A DNA stretch of 64,000 bases from positions 2,170,001-2,234,000 of the forward strand of contig CAVUMR010000002.1 in NCBI GenBank assembly GCA_963742715.1, given 5' to 3'. Under the pieces are notes generated by a model. That model made no database searches and was not told where the DNA came from. It saw nothing but the letters and a program-made list of their open reading frames with translations. Below, one piece after another: positions 8,981 through 17,975 of this stretch. Every line of letters begins with the position of its first letter. Position 1 is the stretch's first letter. Position numbers and translations under genes: made by a program. This DNA is from CAVUMR01 sp963742715. Lineage in GTDB: Bacteria > Actinomycetota > Actinomycetes > Mycobacteriales > Micromonosporaceae.

Positions 8981-10177
8981 CGCGCCGTGGCTGCCGCGCA
9001 GACAAACTCCGCTACCGCACTCTGGCGGTCGGGTCTGTCCGGAAACGCGCGACGGGTCGCCGCCGCGCTCCGCGGCCGGGGGCCGTCCACCCGGGCCGAG
9101 TTGGCGACCGCCACCAGACTCTCCCGGCCGACCGTGTCGGCCACCCTCGCCGAGCTGACCGCGGCCGGTCTGGTGCTCGACTGGGTCGGCACGGCCAGCC
9201 CGCCGAGCCGCGGCCGGCCCGCCGGCCTGGTCCGGCTCGCCCAGGCCGCCGGGCTCGCGATCGGGGTGGACGTCGGCCGGCGCCACGTCGCCGTGGCGGT
9301 CGCGGACCTCGGCCACGAGGTGCTGGTCGAGCACGCAGCGCGGATCAAGGAGGACGCCGACGAGCACCCGGACCAGGTGCTCGACCGGGCCATCGGGATG
9401 GTGGACGCAGCCCTCGCCGAGGTGGGCGCCGCCCGGTGCAACGTGGTGGGCGTCGGGCTCGGCATCCCGGCTCCGATCACCCGCGCCGGCACGATCGGAT
9501 CCCCCACCCTGCTGCCGGCCTGGGCCAGCGTGACGCCGGGCGAGCTGCTCGCCGACCGGCTGGGCCTTCCGGTACTGGTCGACAACGACGCGAACCTGTG
9601 CGCGCTCGGCGAGTACCAGTGGGGGGCGGCGACCGGCTGCCCGGTGGTGGTCTACGTCAAGGTCGCCACCGGCGTGGGCGCCGGGATCGTGCTCGACGGG
9701 CGGCTGTTCCGCGGCAGCATCGGTACCGCCGGCGAGGTCGGGCACATCACGCTGGACGCGCGCGGGCCGGTCTGCCGGTGCGGCAACCGCGGCTGTGTCG
9801 AGCTGTCGGTGGGCGGGCAGGCGCTGCTGCGGCACGCCCGTACCACCCATCCGTGGCTGACCGACCTGCCCGACCTGGTCAAGCTCGCGGTGTCCGGCGA
9901 CCCCGGCTGCCGGCGACTGCTGGCCGACGCGGGTACCCAGCTCGGCCTCGCGCTCGGTGGCCTGGTCAACCTGCTCAACCCGGACCGGATCGTGGTCGGC
10001 GGCGAGCTGGGCGCGGCCACCGACCTGATGCTCGAACCGGTCCGACGCGGTCTCGCCGACACCGCCATGCCGGCCGCGGTGGCGGCCGTGCGGGTGGTCC
10101 CGGCGGAGCTGGGCGACCGGGCCGCGGCGCTGGGCGGTGTCGCGTCGGTGCTCACCGCGGCGACGGAACCGGCGTGA
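8966..10177 (+). CDS. ROK-family transcriptional repressor (XylR/NagC type)
   Basis: Probable sugar-responsive repressor of the adjacent divergent xylF-G-H operon, 403 residues. An N-terminal winged helix-turn-helix (about residues 20-80: S-T-R-A-E-L-A, L-S-R-P-T-V-S) is joined to a ROK sugar-kinase-like domain. The latter has D-N-D-A-N near its active site, G-T-G-V-G-A-G-I type phosphate loop (here A-T-G-V-G-A-G-I), and the zinc-binding signature C-R-C-G-N-R-G-C-V-E. No good ribosome site precedes either GTG 8966 or the in-frame GTG 8987; the latter would fit a leaderless message. Direct control of the importer is inferred from position. Confidence 0.87.
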   Translation: MDSDDRAVAAAQTNSATALWRSGLSGNARRVAAALRGRGPSTRAELATATRLSRPTVSATLAELTAAGLVLDWVGTASPPSRGRPAGLVRLAQAAGLAIGVDVGRRHVAVAVADLGHEVLVEHAARIKEDADEHPDQVLDRAIGMVDAALAEVGAARCNVVGVGLGIPAPITRAGTIGSPTLLPAWASVTPGELLADRLGLPVLVDNDANLCALGEYQWGAATGCPVVVYVKVATGVGAGIVLDGRLFRGSIGTAGEVGHITLDARGPVCRCGNRGCVELSVGGQALLRHARTTHPWLTDLPDLVKLAVSGDPGCRRLLADAGTQLGLALGGLVNLLNPDRIVVGGELGAATDLMLEPVRRGLADTAMPAAVAAVRVVPAELGDRAAALGGVASVLTAATEPA

Positions 10178-10229
10178 GCCGCATCGCCGGCGGCGCCGCG
10201 GGCCCACGATCAACCAGCGGCCGACCGCC

Positions 10230-11495
10230 TCAGCGGGGCAGCAGCAGCGCCACGCACTCCACGTGGTGGGTCATCGGATAGGCGTCGTACCCGCGCAGCG
10301 CGGCCAACCGCCAGCCCTCGTCGACGAATACGCGCACGTCCCGGGCCAGCGCGGCCGGGTCGCACGCCACATACCCGATCGCCCGCGGCCGGGCAGCGGC
10401 GAGCAGCCGCACCACGTCGCCGCCGGCGCCCGCCCGCGGCGGATCCAGCACCACCAGCTCGACCGGTTCCGCGGCCAGTACCCGGGCCAGCACCCGTTCC
10501 ACCCGCGCCGCGACCACCCGCGCGGCAGGCAGGTCGGCCAGGTTGCGCCGGGCGGCCGCGGCCGCGTCGGTACCCGACTCGATCAGCGTGACCCGACCGG
10601 CATCGCCCACCCGCTCGGCGAGCGCGGCGGCGAACAGGCCGGCCCCGCCGTACAGGTCCAGCGCCCGCTCCCCCGGCGCCGGCCGGAGCAGGTCGAGCAC
10701 CGCGGCCACGAACGCGTCCGGTGCGGCCGGATGTACCTGCCAGAACCCGTCCGCGGGTACCCGGAACTCCCGCCCGGTGACTCTCTCGACAAGCTGCTCC
10801 GCACCGTCCACGAGGCGGGGCGGGCGACCGTCCGGATCCACCAGAACGGCATGGTCGCCGTCGGTCGGGCTGGCGGACGCGGCGACCGCGGTCACCGCCG
10901 CGCCGGCCGGCCACCGCCGACCGGTCACCGGCAGCGCGCGTACCGCCGGATGTGCGATCAGGCACTCGTCGACCGGTACGACCTCGTGCGACCGGTGCTT
11001 GTGGAAGCCGGCCCGGCCCGAGTCGTCGACGCTGTACCGCACCCTGGTACGCCAGCCGAGCGCGCCACCGGGCAGCTCCGTCACCGCGAAGCCGAGCGCG
11101 TCCACCTCGTCCTCGGACAGCCGGCCGATCCGTACCAGCAGCTCACGCACCACGGTGGCCTTCAGGTCGCGTTGCGCGGCCGGCTCGGCATGCTGCCAGT
11201 CGCAGCCGCCGCAACGACCCGGCCCGGCGTACGGGCAGGGCGGCGCCACCCGCCGCGGCGCGGCGGAGAGCACCTGCACGGTGTCGGCCCGCAGGTACGA
11301 CCGGCGCTGCTCGGTCACGACGGCTCGTACCCGCTCCCCCGGCAACGCGTGCCGGACGAACACCACCCGGCCGGCGTACCGGGCGACACAGTGCCCGCCG
11401 TGCGCGACCGCGCCCACCTCGAGTTCGAGCGACTCCCCCGGTACCGGCGCGGCCTCGCCAAGGGCGCCGGTCGTGCCGGGCGCCGGGTGCGTCAT
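10230..11495 (-). CDS. Class I SAM-dependent RNA methyltransferase with TRAM domain (TrmA/RlmD family)
   Basis: Probable RNA (uracil-C5) methyltransferase, 421 residues. An N-terminal TRAM RNA-binding domain (about residues 20-80) is followed by the iron-sulfur cysteine set C-P-Y...R-C-G-G-C-D-W and a fourth Cys in D-E-C-L-I-A-H. The methyltransferase domain shows D-L-Y-G-G-A-G-L-F for SAM, D-P-P-R-A-G, and the catalytic region C-D-P-A-A-L-A-R-D, with the general-base motif H-V-E-C near the end. The ATG at 11495 overlaps the stop of the upstream permease gene (ATGA). The same pairing with a KimA-type permease and RCK proteins is common in actinobacteria. Whether rRNA or tRNA is the target cannot be told. 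Confidence 0.88.
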   Translation of the reverse strand: MTHPAPGTTGALGEAAPVPGESLELEVGAVAHGGHCVARYAGRVVFVRHALPGERVRAVVTEQRRSYLRADTVQVLSAAPRRVAPPCPYAGPGRCGGCDWQHAEPAAQRDLKATVVRELLVRIGRLSEDEVDALGFAVTELPGGALGWRTRVRYSVDDSGRAGFHKHRSHEVVPVDECLIAHPAVRALPVTGRRWPAGAAVTAVAASASPTDGDHAVLVDPDGRPPRLVDGAEQLVERVTGREFRVPADGFWQVHPAAPDAFVAAVLDLLRPAPGERALDLYGGAGLFAAALAERVGDAGRVTLIESGTDAAAAARRNLADLPAARVVAARVERVLARVLAAEPVELVVLDPPRAGAGGDVVRLLAAARPRAIGYVACDPAALARDVRVFVDEGWRLAALRGYDAYPMTHHVECVALLLPR

Positions 11496-13522
11496 CGGGG
11501 CAGCATCGCGTCGTCGCCGGACCGGTCGTCGGACTCGCCGGCGCGCGGGCCGCGGGTGAGACCGCGGTTGAACCGGCGGTCGTACCGGGTGAGATCGCGC
11601 AGCTCGGACGACTCGAGCTGCCAGGGCACGCTGGTGACCATCACGCCCGGCTCGAACAACAGCCGGCCCTTGAGGCGCAGCGCGCTCTGGTTGTGCAGCA
11701 GGTGCTCCCACCACCGGCCGACCACGTACTCCGGGATGAACACGGTGACCACGTCGCGCGGGCTGCTCCGCCGGATCGACTTCACGTAGTCGATGATCGG
11801 CTTGGTGATCTCCCGGTACGGCGAGTCGATGACGGTCAGCGGCACCGGTACGTCCCGCTGCTCCCACTCCCCCTGCAACGCCCGGGTGTCCTTCTCGTCG
11901 ACGTTGACGGTGACCGCGGTAAGGGTGTCCGGCCGGGTCGCGCGGGCGTACGCCACCGCGCGCAGGGTGGGCAGGTGTACCTGGCTGACCAGCACTACCG
12001 CGTGGTTGCGGGACGGCAGGATCATCCGCTCGTCCGGCGGCGCCAGCTCGCGCGACACCCGCTCGTAGTGCCGGTGGATGCCGAGCATGATCAGGTAGAT
12101 GGCGGCCATCGCGGCGATCGAGATCCACGCCCCGGCCAGGAACTTGGTGACCAGTACCAGGATCAGCACGAAGCCGGTCATCACCATGCCGAACGCGTTG
12201 ATGCCCCGGGACCGGTGCATGCGGTGGCGTACCGCCGGGTCCCGCTCGGTGCGCAGCAGCCGGTTCCAGTGCCGGATCATGCCGGTCTGGGACAGCGTGA
12301 AGGAGACGAACACCCCCACGATGTACAGCTGGATCAGGCGCGTCACTTCGGCCTGGAACGACGCGATCAGCACACAGGCGAACACCGCGAGGAACAGGAT
12401 CCCGTTGCTGTACGCCAGCCGGTCGCCCCGGGTGTGCAACTGGCGCGGCAGGTAGCGGTCCTGGGCCAGGATCGAGCCGAGTACCGGGAAACCGTTGAAC
12501 GCGGTGTTCGCCGCTAGCACCAGGATCAGCGCGGTACACGCGACGACCACGTAGAAGCCGGGTGTGAACGAGCCGAACACGGCGTGCGCGAGCTGCGCGG
12601 TGACGGTCTTCTGGTGGTACCCGTCCGGCGCGTTGGTGAGCTGCCGGGCCACGTCGTCCACGTAGTTCAGGTGGGTCAGCCGGGACAGCGTGACGATCCC
12701 GATCAGCATGGTGATCGAGATGGTGCCGAGCAGCAGCAGGGTGGTCGCCGCGTTGCGGCTCTTCGGCGCCCGGAACGCGGGTACGCCGTTGGAGATGGCC
12801 TCGACTCCGGTCAGCGCCGCGGAACCGGACGAGAAGGTCCGCACCAGCAGGAAGACGAACGCGAATCCGGTGAGCGAGTGCTCGGCCCGGACGTGCAGGT
12901 CCGCGCTCTCCGCGCGCAGGTTGTCGCCCAGTACGAACAGCCGGAACAGCCCGAGGCCGACCATGGCCAGAATCGCGATCATGAAGGCGTACGTGGGGAT
13001 CGCGAAGATGGTGCCGGACTCCCGTACGCCGCGCAGGTTCAGCGCGGTGAGCACGATGACCAGCCCGATCGCCCAACCGACCCGGTGCTCGGCCACGAAC
13101 GGCAGCGCGGAACCGAGGTTGTCCACTCCGGACGACACCGACACCGCGACCGTGAGTACGTAGTCCACCAGCAGCGCGCTGGCCACTCCGAGGCCGAACT
13201 TCGGCCCCAGGTTCACCGTGACGACCTCGTAGTCGCCGCCACCGGACGCGTACGCGTGCACGTTCTGGCGGTAGCTCGCGACCACGGTCAGCATCACGAT
13301 CGCGACGATGATGGCGATCCACGGTGAGTACACGAAGGCTGACGCACCGGCAACCGACAAGGTCAGCAGGATCTCGTCCGGCGCGTACGCGACCGACGAC
13401 AGCGCGTCGGAGGCGAAGACCGGCAGCGCGATCCGCTTGGGCAGCAGGGTGTGCTGCAACCGGTCTGAGCGGAACGGCCGCCCGACGACGAGCCGTTTCA
13501 GCAGCGAGGTGGGTCCTGGCAC
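11492..13522 (-). CDS. KimA-type potassium importer, APC superfamily
   Basis: Membrane protein of 676 residues with about twelve transmembrane helices and a cytoplasmic C-terminal domain of roughly 200 residues. The N-terminal pattern K-R-L-V-V-G-R-P, then S-D-A-L-S-S-V-A-Y-A-P-D-E, Y-R-Q-N-V-H-A-Y and L-L-V-D-Y-V-L-T-V-A-V-S-V-S-S-G-V-D follows Bacillus KimA (YdaO), a high-affinity proton-coupled potassium importer, more than amino-acid permeases. Its divergent neighbours are two RCK (TrkA-type) nucleotide-binding proteins, supporting a potassium role. The stop overlaps the methyltransferase start. I saw no clear c-di-AMP (ydaO) riboswitch in the 140-base divergent leader. Confidence 0.8.
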   Translation of the reverse strand: MPGPTSLLKRLVVGRPFRSDRLQHTLLPKRIALPVFASDALSSVAYAPDEILLTLSVAGASAFVYSPWIAIIVAIVMLTVVASYRQNVHAYASGGGDYEVVTVNLGPKFGLGVASALLVDYVLTVAVSVSSGVDNLGSALPFVAEHRVGWAIGLVIVLTALNLRGVRESGTIFAIPTYAFMIAILAMVGLGLFRLFVLGDNLRAESADLHVRAEHSLTGFAFVFLLVRTFSSGSAALTGVEAISNGVPAFRAPKSRNAATTLLLLGTISITMLIGIVTLSRLTHLNYVDDVARQLTNAPDGYHQKTVTAQLAHAVFGSFTPGFYVVVACTALILVLAANTAFNGFPVLGSILAQDRYLPRQLHTRGDRLAYSNGILFLAVFACVLIASFQAEVTRLIQLYIVGVFVSFTLSQTGMIRHWNRLLRTERDPAVRHRMHRSRGINAFGMVMTGFVLILVLVTKFLAGAWISIAAMAAIYLIMLGIHRHYERVSRELAPPDERMILPSRNHAVVLVSQVHLPTLRAVAYARATRPDTLTAVTVNVDEKDTRALQGEWEQRDVPVPLTVIDSPYREITKPIIDYVKSIRRSSPRDVVTVFIPEYVVGRWWEHLLHNQSALRLKGRLLFEPGVMVTSVPWQLESSELRDLTRYDRRFNRGLTRGPRAGESDDRSGDDAMLPR

Positions 13523-13662
13523 GCCGCCAGCGTACGGTCCGGGTGCTCCTCCGGTCGGGCTGCGGGTCGTCCGGGTCCGGCGGTGATCGGCGTGTACCGT
13601 CGCCCCGGCACGGCGTGTGGCACGCTCACAGGAGATGGGCTCGGACCGCGGGAGGCCCCCAG

Positions 13663-14328
13663 GTGCACGTGGTGATCATGGGTTGTGGCCGGGTCGGCTC
13701 GACACTCGCGCAGAGTCTCGAGGCGCGCGGCCATTCGGTCGCCGTGATCGACCAGAACCCCGAGGCGTTCCGCCGGCTCGGCGGTGACTTCGGTGGGCTG
13801 ACCGTCACCGGTGTCGGGTTCGACCAACAGGTGCTCGTCGAGGCCGGTATCGAGCAGACTGACGCGTTCGCCGCGGTGTCCAGCGGCGACAACTCCAACA
13901 TCATCTCCGCCCGGGTGGCCCGGGAGTGTTTCGGCGTACAACGGGTGGTGGCCCGGATCTACGACCCGCGCCGGGCCGAGGTGTACGAGCGGTTGGGCAT
14001 CCCGACCGTGGCCACGGTGCGGTGGACGGCGGACCGGATGCTGCGCCAGTTGGTACCGGACGGTCCGGCCGAGCTGTGGCGCGACCCGAGCAGCACGATC
14101 TCGATCGTCGAAGTGCCGGTACACCCGGACTGGGTCACCCATCCGCTACGCGCCCTGGAGGACGCGACCGGGGCCCGGGTGGCGTACCTGATGCGCTTCG
14201 GCCACGGCGTGCTGCCCACCGCGTCCACCCTGCTTCAGGACGGCGATCAGGTGTACATGCTGGTCACCGAGGACATCGCCAAGTCGGTGGCGCGGGCGGC
14301 CGGGAAGCCGCCGGAGGGGAGCTCCTGA
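13663..14328 (+). CDS. RCK/TrkA-type potassium-channel regulatory protein (CeoB-like)
   Basis: Cytoplasmic regulator of potassium uptake, 221 residues. The GTG at 13663 is preceded by GGGAGG; the frame is open further upstream but without homology. The RCK_N Rossmann motif G-C-G-R-V-G-S near residue 7, followed by an acidic I-D-Q at the end of strand 2, indicates NAD(H)/nucleotide binding. An RCK_C (TrkA_C) domain occupies about residues 135-215. It is coupled to a second RCK gene by a 1-base TGATG overlap and is divergent from the KimA-type permease. The pair resembles mycobacterial ceoB/ceoC. Confidence 0.88.
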   Translation: MHVVIMGCGRVGSTLAQSLEARGHSVAVIDQNPEAFRRLGGDFGGLTVTGVGFDQQVLVEAGIEQTDAFAAVSSGDNSNIISARVARECFGVQRVVARIYDPRRAEVYERLGIPTVATVRWTADRMLRQLVPDGPAELWRDPSSTISIVEVPVHPDWVTHPLRALEDATGARVAYLMRFGHGVLPTASTLLQDGDQVYMLVTEDIAKSVARAAGKPPEGSS

Positions 14329-15161
14329 TGCGGGTGGCGATCGCCGGTGCCGGCAACGTCGGTCGGTCCATCGCGACCGAGCTGATCGACAACGGCCACG
14401 ACATCATGCTGATCGACCGGCAGCCGTCGATGCTCAAGCCCGAGCGGGTACCGCAGGCGGAGTGGCTGCTCGCCGACGCCTGCGAGTTGTCCAGCCTGCA
14501 CGAGGCCGACCTGTCCAGTTGCGATGTGGTGATCGCCGCGACCGGCGACGACAAGGTCAACCTGGTGGTGTCGCTGCTGGCCAAGACCGAGTTCGCGGTA
14601 CCTCGGGTGGTGGCCCGGATCAACCGGGCCGAGAACGAGTGGCTGTTCAACGAGCAGTGGGGCGTCGACGTCGCGGTCAGCAAGCCGCGGCTGATGGCGG
14701 CACTGGTCGAGGAGGCGGTCAGCGTCGGTGACCTGGTCCGGCTGATGACGTTCCGGCAGGGCCAGGCCAACCTGGTCGAGATCACGTTGCCGGAGGGCGC
14801 GCCGTACGTCGGTCAGCCGGTCCGGGAGGTGCCGATGCCGCACGACTCCGCGCTGGTCACGATCGTGCGCGGCAAGCGGGTGCTGGTACCGACCCAGGAC
14901 GATCCGCTGGAGGCCGGCGACGAGCTGGTGTTCGTCTGCGTGGCCGAGGTGGAGAACGAGGTACGTCGGGTCGTACTCGGACCGGCCGCCGCCGCGGCCG
15001 CCAGCCGACGGGCCGAGGCCGCCGCCGCGAAGGTGAAGCACCGTACGCCCGCGCATGTCGCGGCCACTCCGGCGCCGCCGGTCCGGCCGCCCGCCGGCTC
15101 GGGCGAGGCAGGCGACGCGGGCGCCTCGGGCGACGCGGGCAGCGGCGACAGGGACGGCTAG
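14328..15161 (+). CDS. RCK/TrkA-type potassium-channel regulatory protein (CeoC-like)
   Basis: Second RCK protein, 277 residues. G-A-G-N-V-G-R-S at residues 7-14 and L-I-D-R at the end of strand 2 mark the nucleotide-binding RCK_N fold; the RCK_C domain follows (about 140-215). The last 60 residues are an Ala/Pro/Gly-rich tail with G-D-A-G-A-S-G-D-A-G-type repeats that is not part of the fold. Start overlaps the previous stop (TGATG). No TrkH/KtrB pore gene is in the window, so the partner may be the adjacent KimA-type importer or a distant pore. Confidence 0.88.
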   Translation: MRVAIAGAGNVGRSIATELIDNGHDIMLIDRQPSMLKPERVPQAEWLLADACELSSLHEADLSSCDVVIAATGDDKVNLVVSLLAKTEFAVPRVVARINRAENEWLFNEQWGVDVAVSKPRLMAALVEEAVSVGDLVRLMTFRQGQANLVEITLPEGAPYVGQPVREVPMPHDSALVTIVRGKRVLVPTQDDPLEAGDELVFVCVAEVENEVRRVVLGPAAAAAASRRAEAAAAKVKHRTPAHVAATPAPPVRPPAGSGEAGDAGASGDAGSGDRDG

Positions 15162-15210
15162 CGCCGACCCGTCAGGCGGGCGGCGCAGGCGGGCAGCTCA
15201 GGCGGGCGGC

Positions 15211-15960
15211 TCAGGCGGGCGTGGTCAGCTGCTCGTGGCCGCTGGCCCGGCGTACCGCCCAGATCGTGATCCCCAGCGCGGCCAGGTACAACGGCGCGCC
15301 CATCACGAGTCGCGCGGTGCCCAGCAGGTTCGGCGCGTCCGCGAGGTACAACGCGCCCTGTACGAGGCCACGGGAGATGAACATCGCGGCCCACACCAGC
15401 GTGACCCACCGGAAGGCACGCAACAGCCGCGGGTGCTGGCGCCAGGTGTGCTTGCCGCCGGCCGAGACGATCGCCCAGATGTACCCGATGACCGGGTGCC
15501 GGAAGACCACCGATCCGATCAGGACCACGCCGTACACGAACGCCATCACGATGCCGGGCAGGTAGAAGTCCTTGGCGTCGCCGGTCTTCCAGGCGATCGC
15601 GACGCCGATGCCGATACCGAACAGGCCGTTGACGGCGTGCCGGACGGATTCCCGCTGTACCAGCCGCCAGACCGCGATCGCCAACGCGATCCCGATCGCG
15701 GCCACCAGCGCCGGGGTGAGCGACCAGATGATGTTGACGACGACGAACACGCCGACCGGCACGCTCGACTCGGTGAGCCCGCGCATGCCGCCGAGCTGAT
15801 CCGCGAGCATCTCGGAGAACGTGGGCTCCGGCTCGACCATCTCCGCCGCGGTCGACTGCTCGGCGAGTTCCGCGTCGGTCGGCTGGTCGGCCATGACGGC
15901 TGCGGCCGGCTGGTCGTCGGCGCCGGCTGCGTCGGCAGCGGCCCGCTGATCGTCGGTCAT
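15211..15960 (-). CDS. DUF3159 membrane protein
   Basis: Conserved actinobacterial integral membrane protein, 249 residues. After about 70 hydrophilic Ala/Asp/Glu-rich residues come five or six hydrophobic segments, with F-Y-L-P-G-I, K-T-G-D-A-K-D-F and H-P-V-I-G-Y near the loops, all usual for DUF3159. Function is unknown. It is the distal gene of a minus-strand group with the OB-fold protein (3-base gap), DUF3710 and dut. Between it and the RCK gene end, 15172-15222 holds four imperfect copies of a CAGGCGGGCGG element. Confidence 0.82.
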   Translation of the reverse strand: MTDDQRAAADAAGADDQPAAAVMADQPTDAELAEQSTAAEMVEPEPTFSEMLADQLGGMRGLTESSVPVGVFVVVNIIWSLTPALVAAIGIALAIAVWRLVQRESVRHAVNGLFGIGIGVAIAWKTGDAKDFYLPGIVMAFVYGVVLIGSVVFRHPVIGYIWAIVSAGGKHTWRQHPRLLRAFRWVTLVWAAMFISRGLVQGALYLADAPNLLGTARLVMGAPLYLAALGITIWAVRRASGHEQLTTPA

Positions 15961-15963
15961 TAC

Positions 15964-16344
15964 CTACCTCGGCGCTTCCAGCTCGTAGTACGGATTGAAG
16001 ATGACCTTGCGGCCGTCGCGAACCGCGACCCGGCCCCGTGCCGTGAGTTGCCGCCCGGGTTGAATCCCGGCGATGTGCCGGCGGCCGAGCCAGACCAGGG
16101 TCACCGCGTCGGTGCCGTCGAACAGGTCCGCCTCCAGCGTCGGCAGGTTCGTTCGCGGCGTGTACACCACGGTACGCAGGCGCCCGGTCACGGTCACCAG
16201 CTGCCCGCGGTGGGAATCGCGGACCGACATGCATCCGGACTCGACGCTCTCCCGCTGGAGATCCTCGGCGTCGAGCTCCGCCTCGCTGGCGACGAGACGG
16301 CGGAAGAAGCGGCGGATCGGCGACTCCCGTTGATCGGTCGCCAT
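15964..16344 (-). CDS. OB-fold nucleic-acid-binding domain protein
   Basis: Small protein of 126 residues with an OB-fold (about residues 40-120: G-x-L-V-T-V-T-G-R-L-R-T-V, L-x-A-D-L-F-D-G-T-D-A-V-T-L-V-W-L-G-R-R, and L-T-A-R-G-R-V). It probably binds nucleic acid, but the partner is unknown. The ATG at 16344 has AGGAGG upstream. It lies directly upstream of the DUF3159 gene with a 3-base gap, a pairing conserved in actinobacteria. Confidence 0.8.
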   Translation of the reverse strand: MATDQRESPIRRFFRRLVASEAELDAEDLQRESVESGCMSVRDSHRGQLVTVTGRLRTVVYTPRTNLPTLEADLFDGTDAVTLVWLGRRHIAGIQPGRQLTARGRVAVRDGRKVIFNPYYELEAPR

Positions 16345-16555
16345 GACCGTGATCGCACCTCCTTGGTGGCGGTCGTTGGGCAAGACTACGCCGCGCTCGT
16401 CACGGTCGGATGTCGTGCGACGCGGGGCGCGGGCACGCCGGTACGCCCGGCCGGACGGGAAGGTCCGGTCGGCTGACGGTACGGGCGGATGGGCGCGCCC
16501 GGGCCCGACCGGGACCGCGATGGTCCGGGTCGGGCGCCGGTATGGGCGGGTGACA

Positions 16556-17362
16556 CTAACGCTTGCGCCGGGACTGGCCCGGTCGTGGCCGGCGCGGCCG
16601 GGTGCGGTCCCGGTCGCCCTCGGCGCCGGTGTTGGAGCCGCTCGGACCCGTCTCGTCGGCGGCGTGCCGGCCCCGGCCACCGGTCCCGACCGCGGCTCCG
16701 TCCGGGCCGGCCTGCGCCGCCTGCTGCGCCTCGGCCTGCTCGGCCAGCTCGCGCGGCAGCCGCAACGGCAGCGCCTCCCGGATCGGCATGGCTTCGCGGC
16801 CCCGGTCGACCACCAGCCCGCGCAGGCACACGAGCAGCGCTTCGGCCGCGGCCGGATCGACCGCCACCGGCCCCTGGAACAGGGCCCGGACCAGCCACCG
16901 TGGCCCGTCCACGCCGACGAAACGCACCTCGGCCGGGCCCTCCGGGGTACGGATCTTGGCGCGCAGCTCGACGCCGTACTCACCGTCGGTCTCGGTGACT
17001 GTGCCGCCCTCCTTGGCGATGCCGGACCGGAGCTCGGCCCGTACGTCGTCCCAGATGCCGGCTGAGCGCGGCGCGGCGAAGGCGCCGAGCTGCATCGCGC
17101 TCGGCCCGGCCACGAGCACCACGGAACCGATGTTGCCGTCCTGGCTGGCCTGCATCCGTACCTCGACTCCGGGTACCGCGGGAATCCGCAGGCTGCCCAG
17201 GTCGAGCCGCTCCAGCCCGTCCTCCGGCGCGTCGGCGACGTCGTACGGACCGGTGTCGACCGTGTCGTCCGACCCGTCGAGTTCGTCGATCTCCGGTACC
17301 GCGTCCGGGTCGGACCCGTTGCCGGCCGCATGCCGGCCGGTCCGCCGTCGGAACAGGCTCAC
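16556..17362 (-). CDS. DUF3710 family protein
   Basis: Conserved actinobacterial protein of 268 residues, predicted soluble. The DUF3710 core spans about residues 45-200 (L-D-L-G-S-L-R-I-P, G-I-W-D-D-V-R, D-G-P-R-W-L-V-R-A-L-F-Q-G). The final 60 residues are a disordered Arg/Gly/Thr-rich tail ending in a basic cluster R-R-K-R. Function unknown. Its ATG overlaps the dut stop by 4 bases, so the two are translationally coupled. Confidence 0.85.
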   Translation of the reverse strand: MSLFRRRTGRHAAGNGSDPDAVPEIDELDGSDDTVDTGPYDVADAPEDGLERLDLGSLRIPAVPGVEVRMQASQDGNIGSVVLVAGPSAMQLGAFAAPRSAGIWDDVRAELRSGIAKEGGTVTETDGEYGVELRAKIRTPEGPAEVRFVGVDGPRWLVRALFQGPVAVDPAAAEALLVCLRGLVVDRGREAMPIREALPLRLPRELAEQAEAQQAAQAGPDGAAVGTGGRGRHAADETGPSGSNTGAEGDRDRTRPRRPRPGQSRRKR

Positions 17363-17865
17363 GCTTCCTCCTGCCGTTCGTAACCGCCGGTGGAACCGTG
17401 TCCACCCTGGCCGCGCACCGAGCTGGGCAGCTCCTCGACCAGCTGGAAGCTGGCCCGTTCCACCCGCTGCACGAGCAGCTGGGCGATCCGGTCGCCCCGA
17501 CGCAGGCGCACGGTCGCCCGGTGGTCGTGGTTGACCAGGTTGACCAGAATCTCCCCGCGGTATCCGGCGTCGACGGTACCGGGCGCGTTCAGCACGCTCA
17601 CGCCGAGTCGGGCCGCCAGCCCGGACCGGGGATGCACCAGACCCACGTACCCGTCCGGAATCGCGATCGCCAGTCCGGTACGGACCAGCGTCCGCCCACC
17701 GGGCGGCAACTCCACGTCCTCGGCGGCCACCAGGTCCGCGCCGGCGTCACCGGGATGGGCGTACCCGGGCAGCGGAACGTCCGGGTCGAGCCGCTGGACC
17801 AGCACGTCGACGGTGTCCGTACCAGTGCCGGACTCAGCGGGTACGCGCTGCGCCAGGTCAGTCAC
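17359..17865 (-). CDS. dut: Deoxyuridine 5'-triphosphate nucleotidohydrolase
   Basis: dUTPase, converting dUTP to dUMP and pyrophosphate, keeping uracil out of DNA and feeding dTMP synthesis. 168 residues, normal for the trimeric family. All five motifs are visible: P-G-D-A-G-A-D-L, H-P-R-S-G-L-A, N-A-P-G-T-V-D-A-G-Y-R-G-E, R-x-G-D-R-I-A-Q-L, and the C-terminal G-S-T-G-G-Y arm. The GTG at 17865 follows AAGGAG at 5 bases; another GTG lies two codons upstream. It is first in the unit dut-DUF3710. Confidence 0.95.
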   Translation of the reverse strand: MTDLAQRVPAESGTGTDTVDVLVQRLDPDVPLPGYAHPGDAGADLVAAEDVELPPGGRTLVRTGLAIAIPDGYVGLVHPRSGLAARLGVSVLNAPGTVDAGYRGEILVNLVNHDHRATVRLRRGDRIAQLLVQRVERASFQLVEELPSSVRGQGGHGSTGGYERQEEA

Positions 17866-17975
17866 CGTCACTCCTTGAAAGCATTCCGCGGTACCACCAC
17901 CGTGGCCGGCCGGCGCACGGATCCTCGACACATCCTGCCGCGTCGGCCCGGACCGTGCGGCCGTACCCTCGGCAT

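Noticed and set aside
10210..10965. Second minus-strand frame of 251 codons overlapping the RNA methyltransferase
   Set aside because: It overlaps a recognised methyltransferase with all motifs in another frame and is itself only Arg/Gly-rich.
13523..13662. Possible c-di-AMP (ydaO-type) riboswitch in the leader of the KimA-type gene
   Set aside because: The leader is only about 140 bases, is very GC-rich, and I could not recognise the conserved ydaO core elements. The family relation alone is not evidence.
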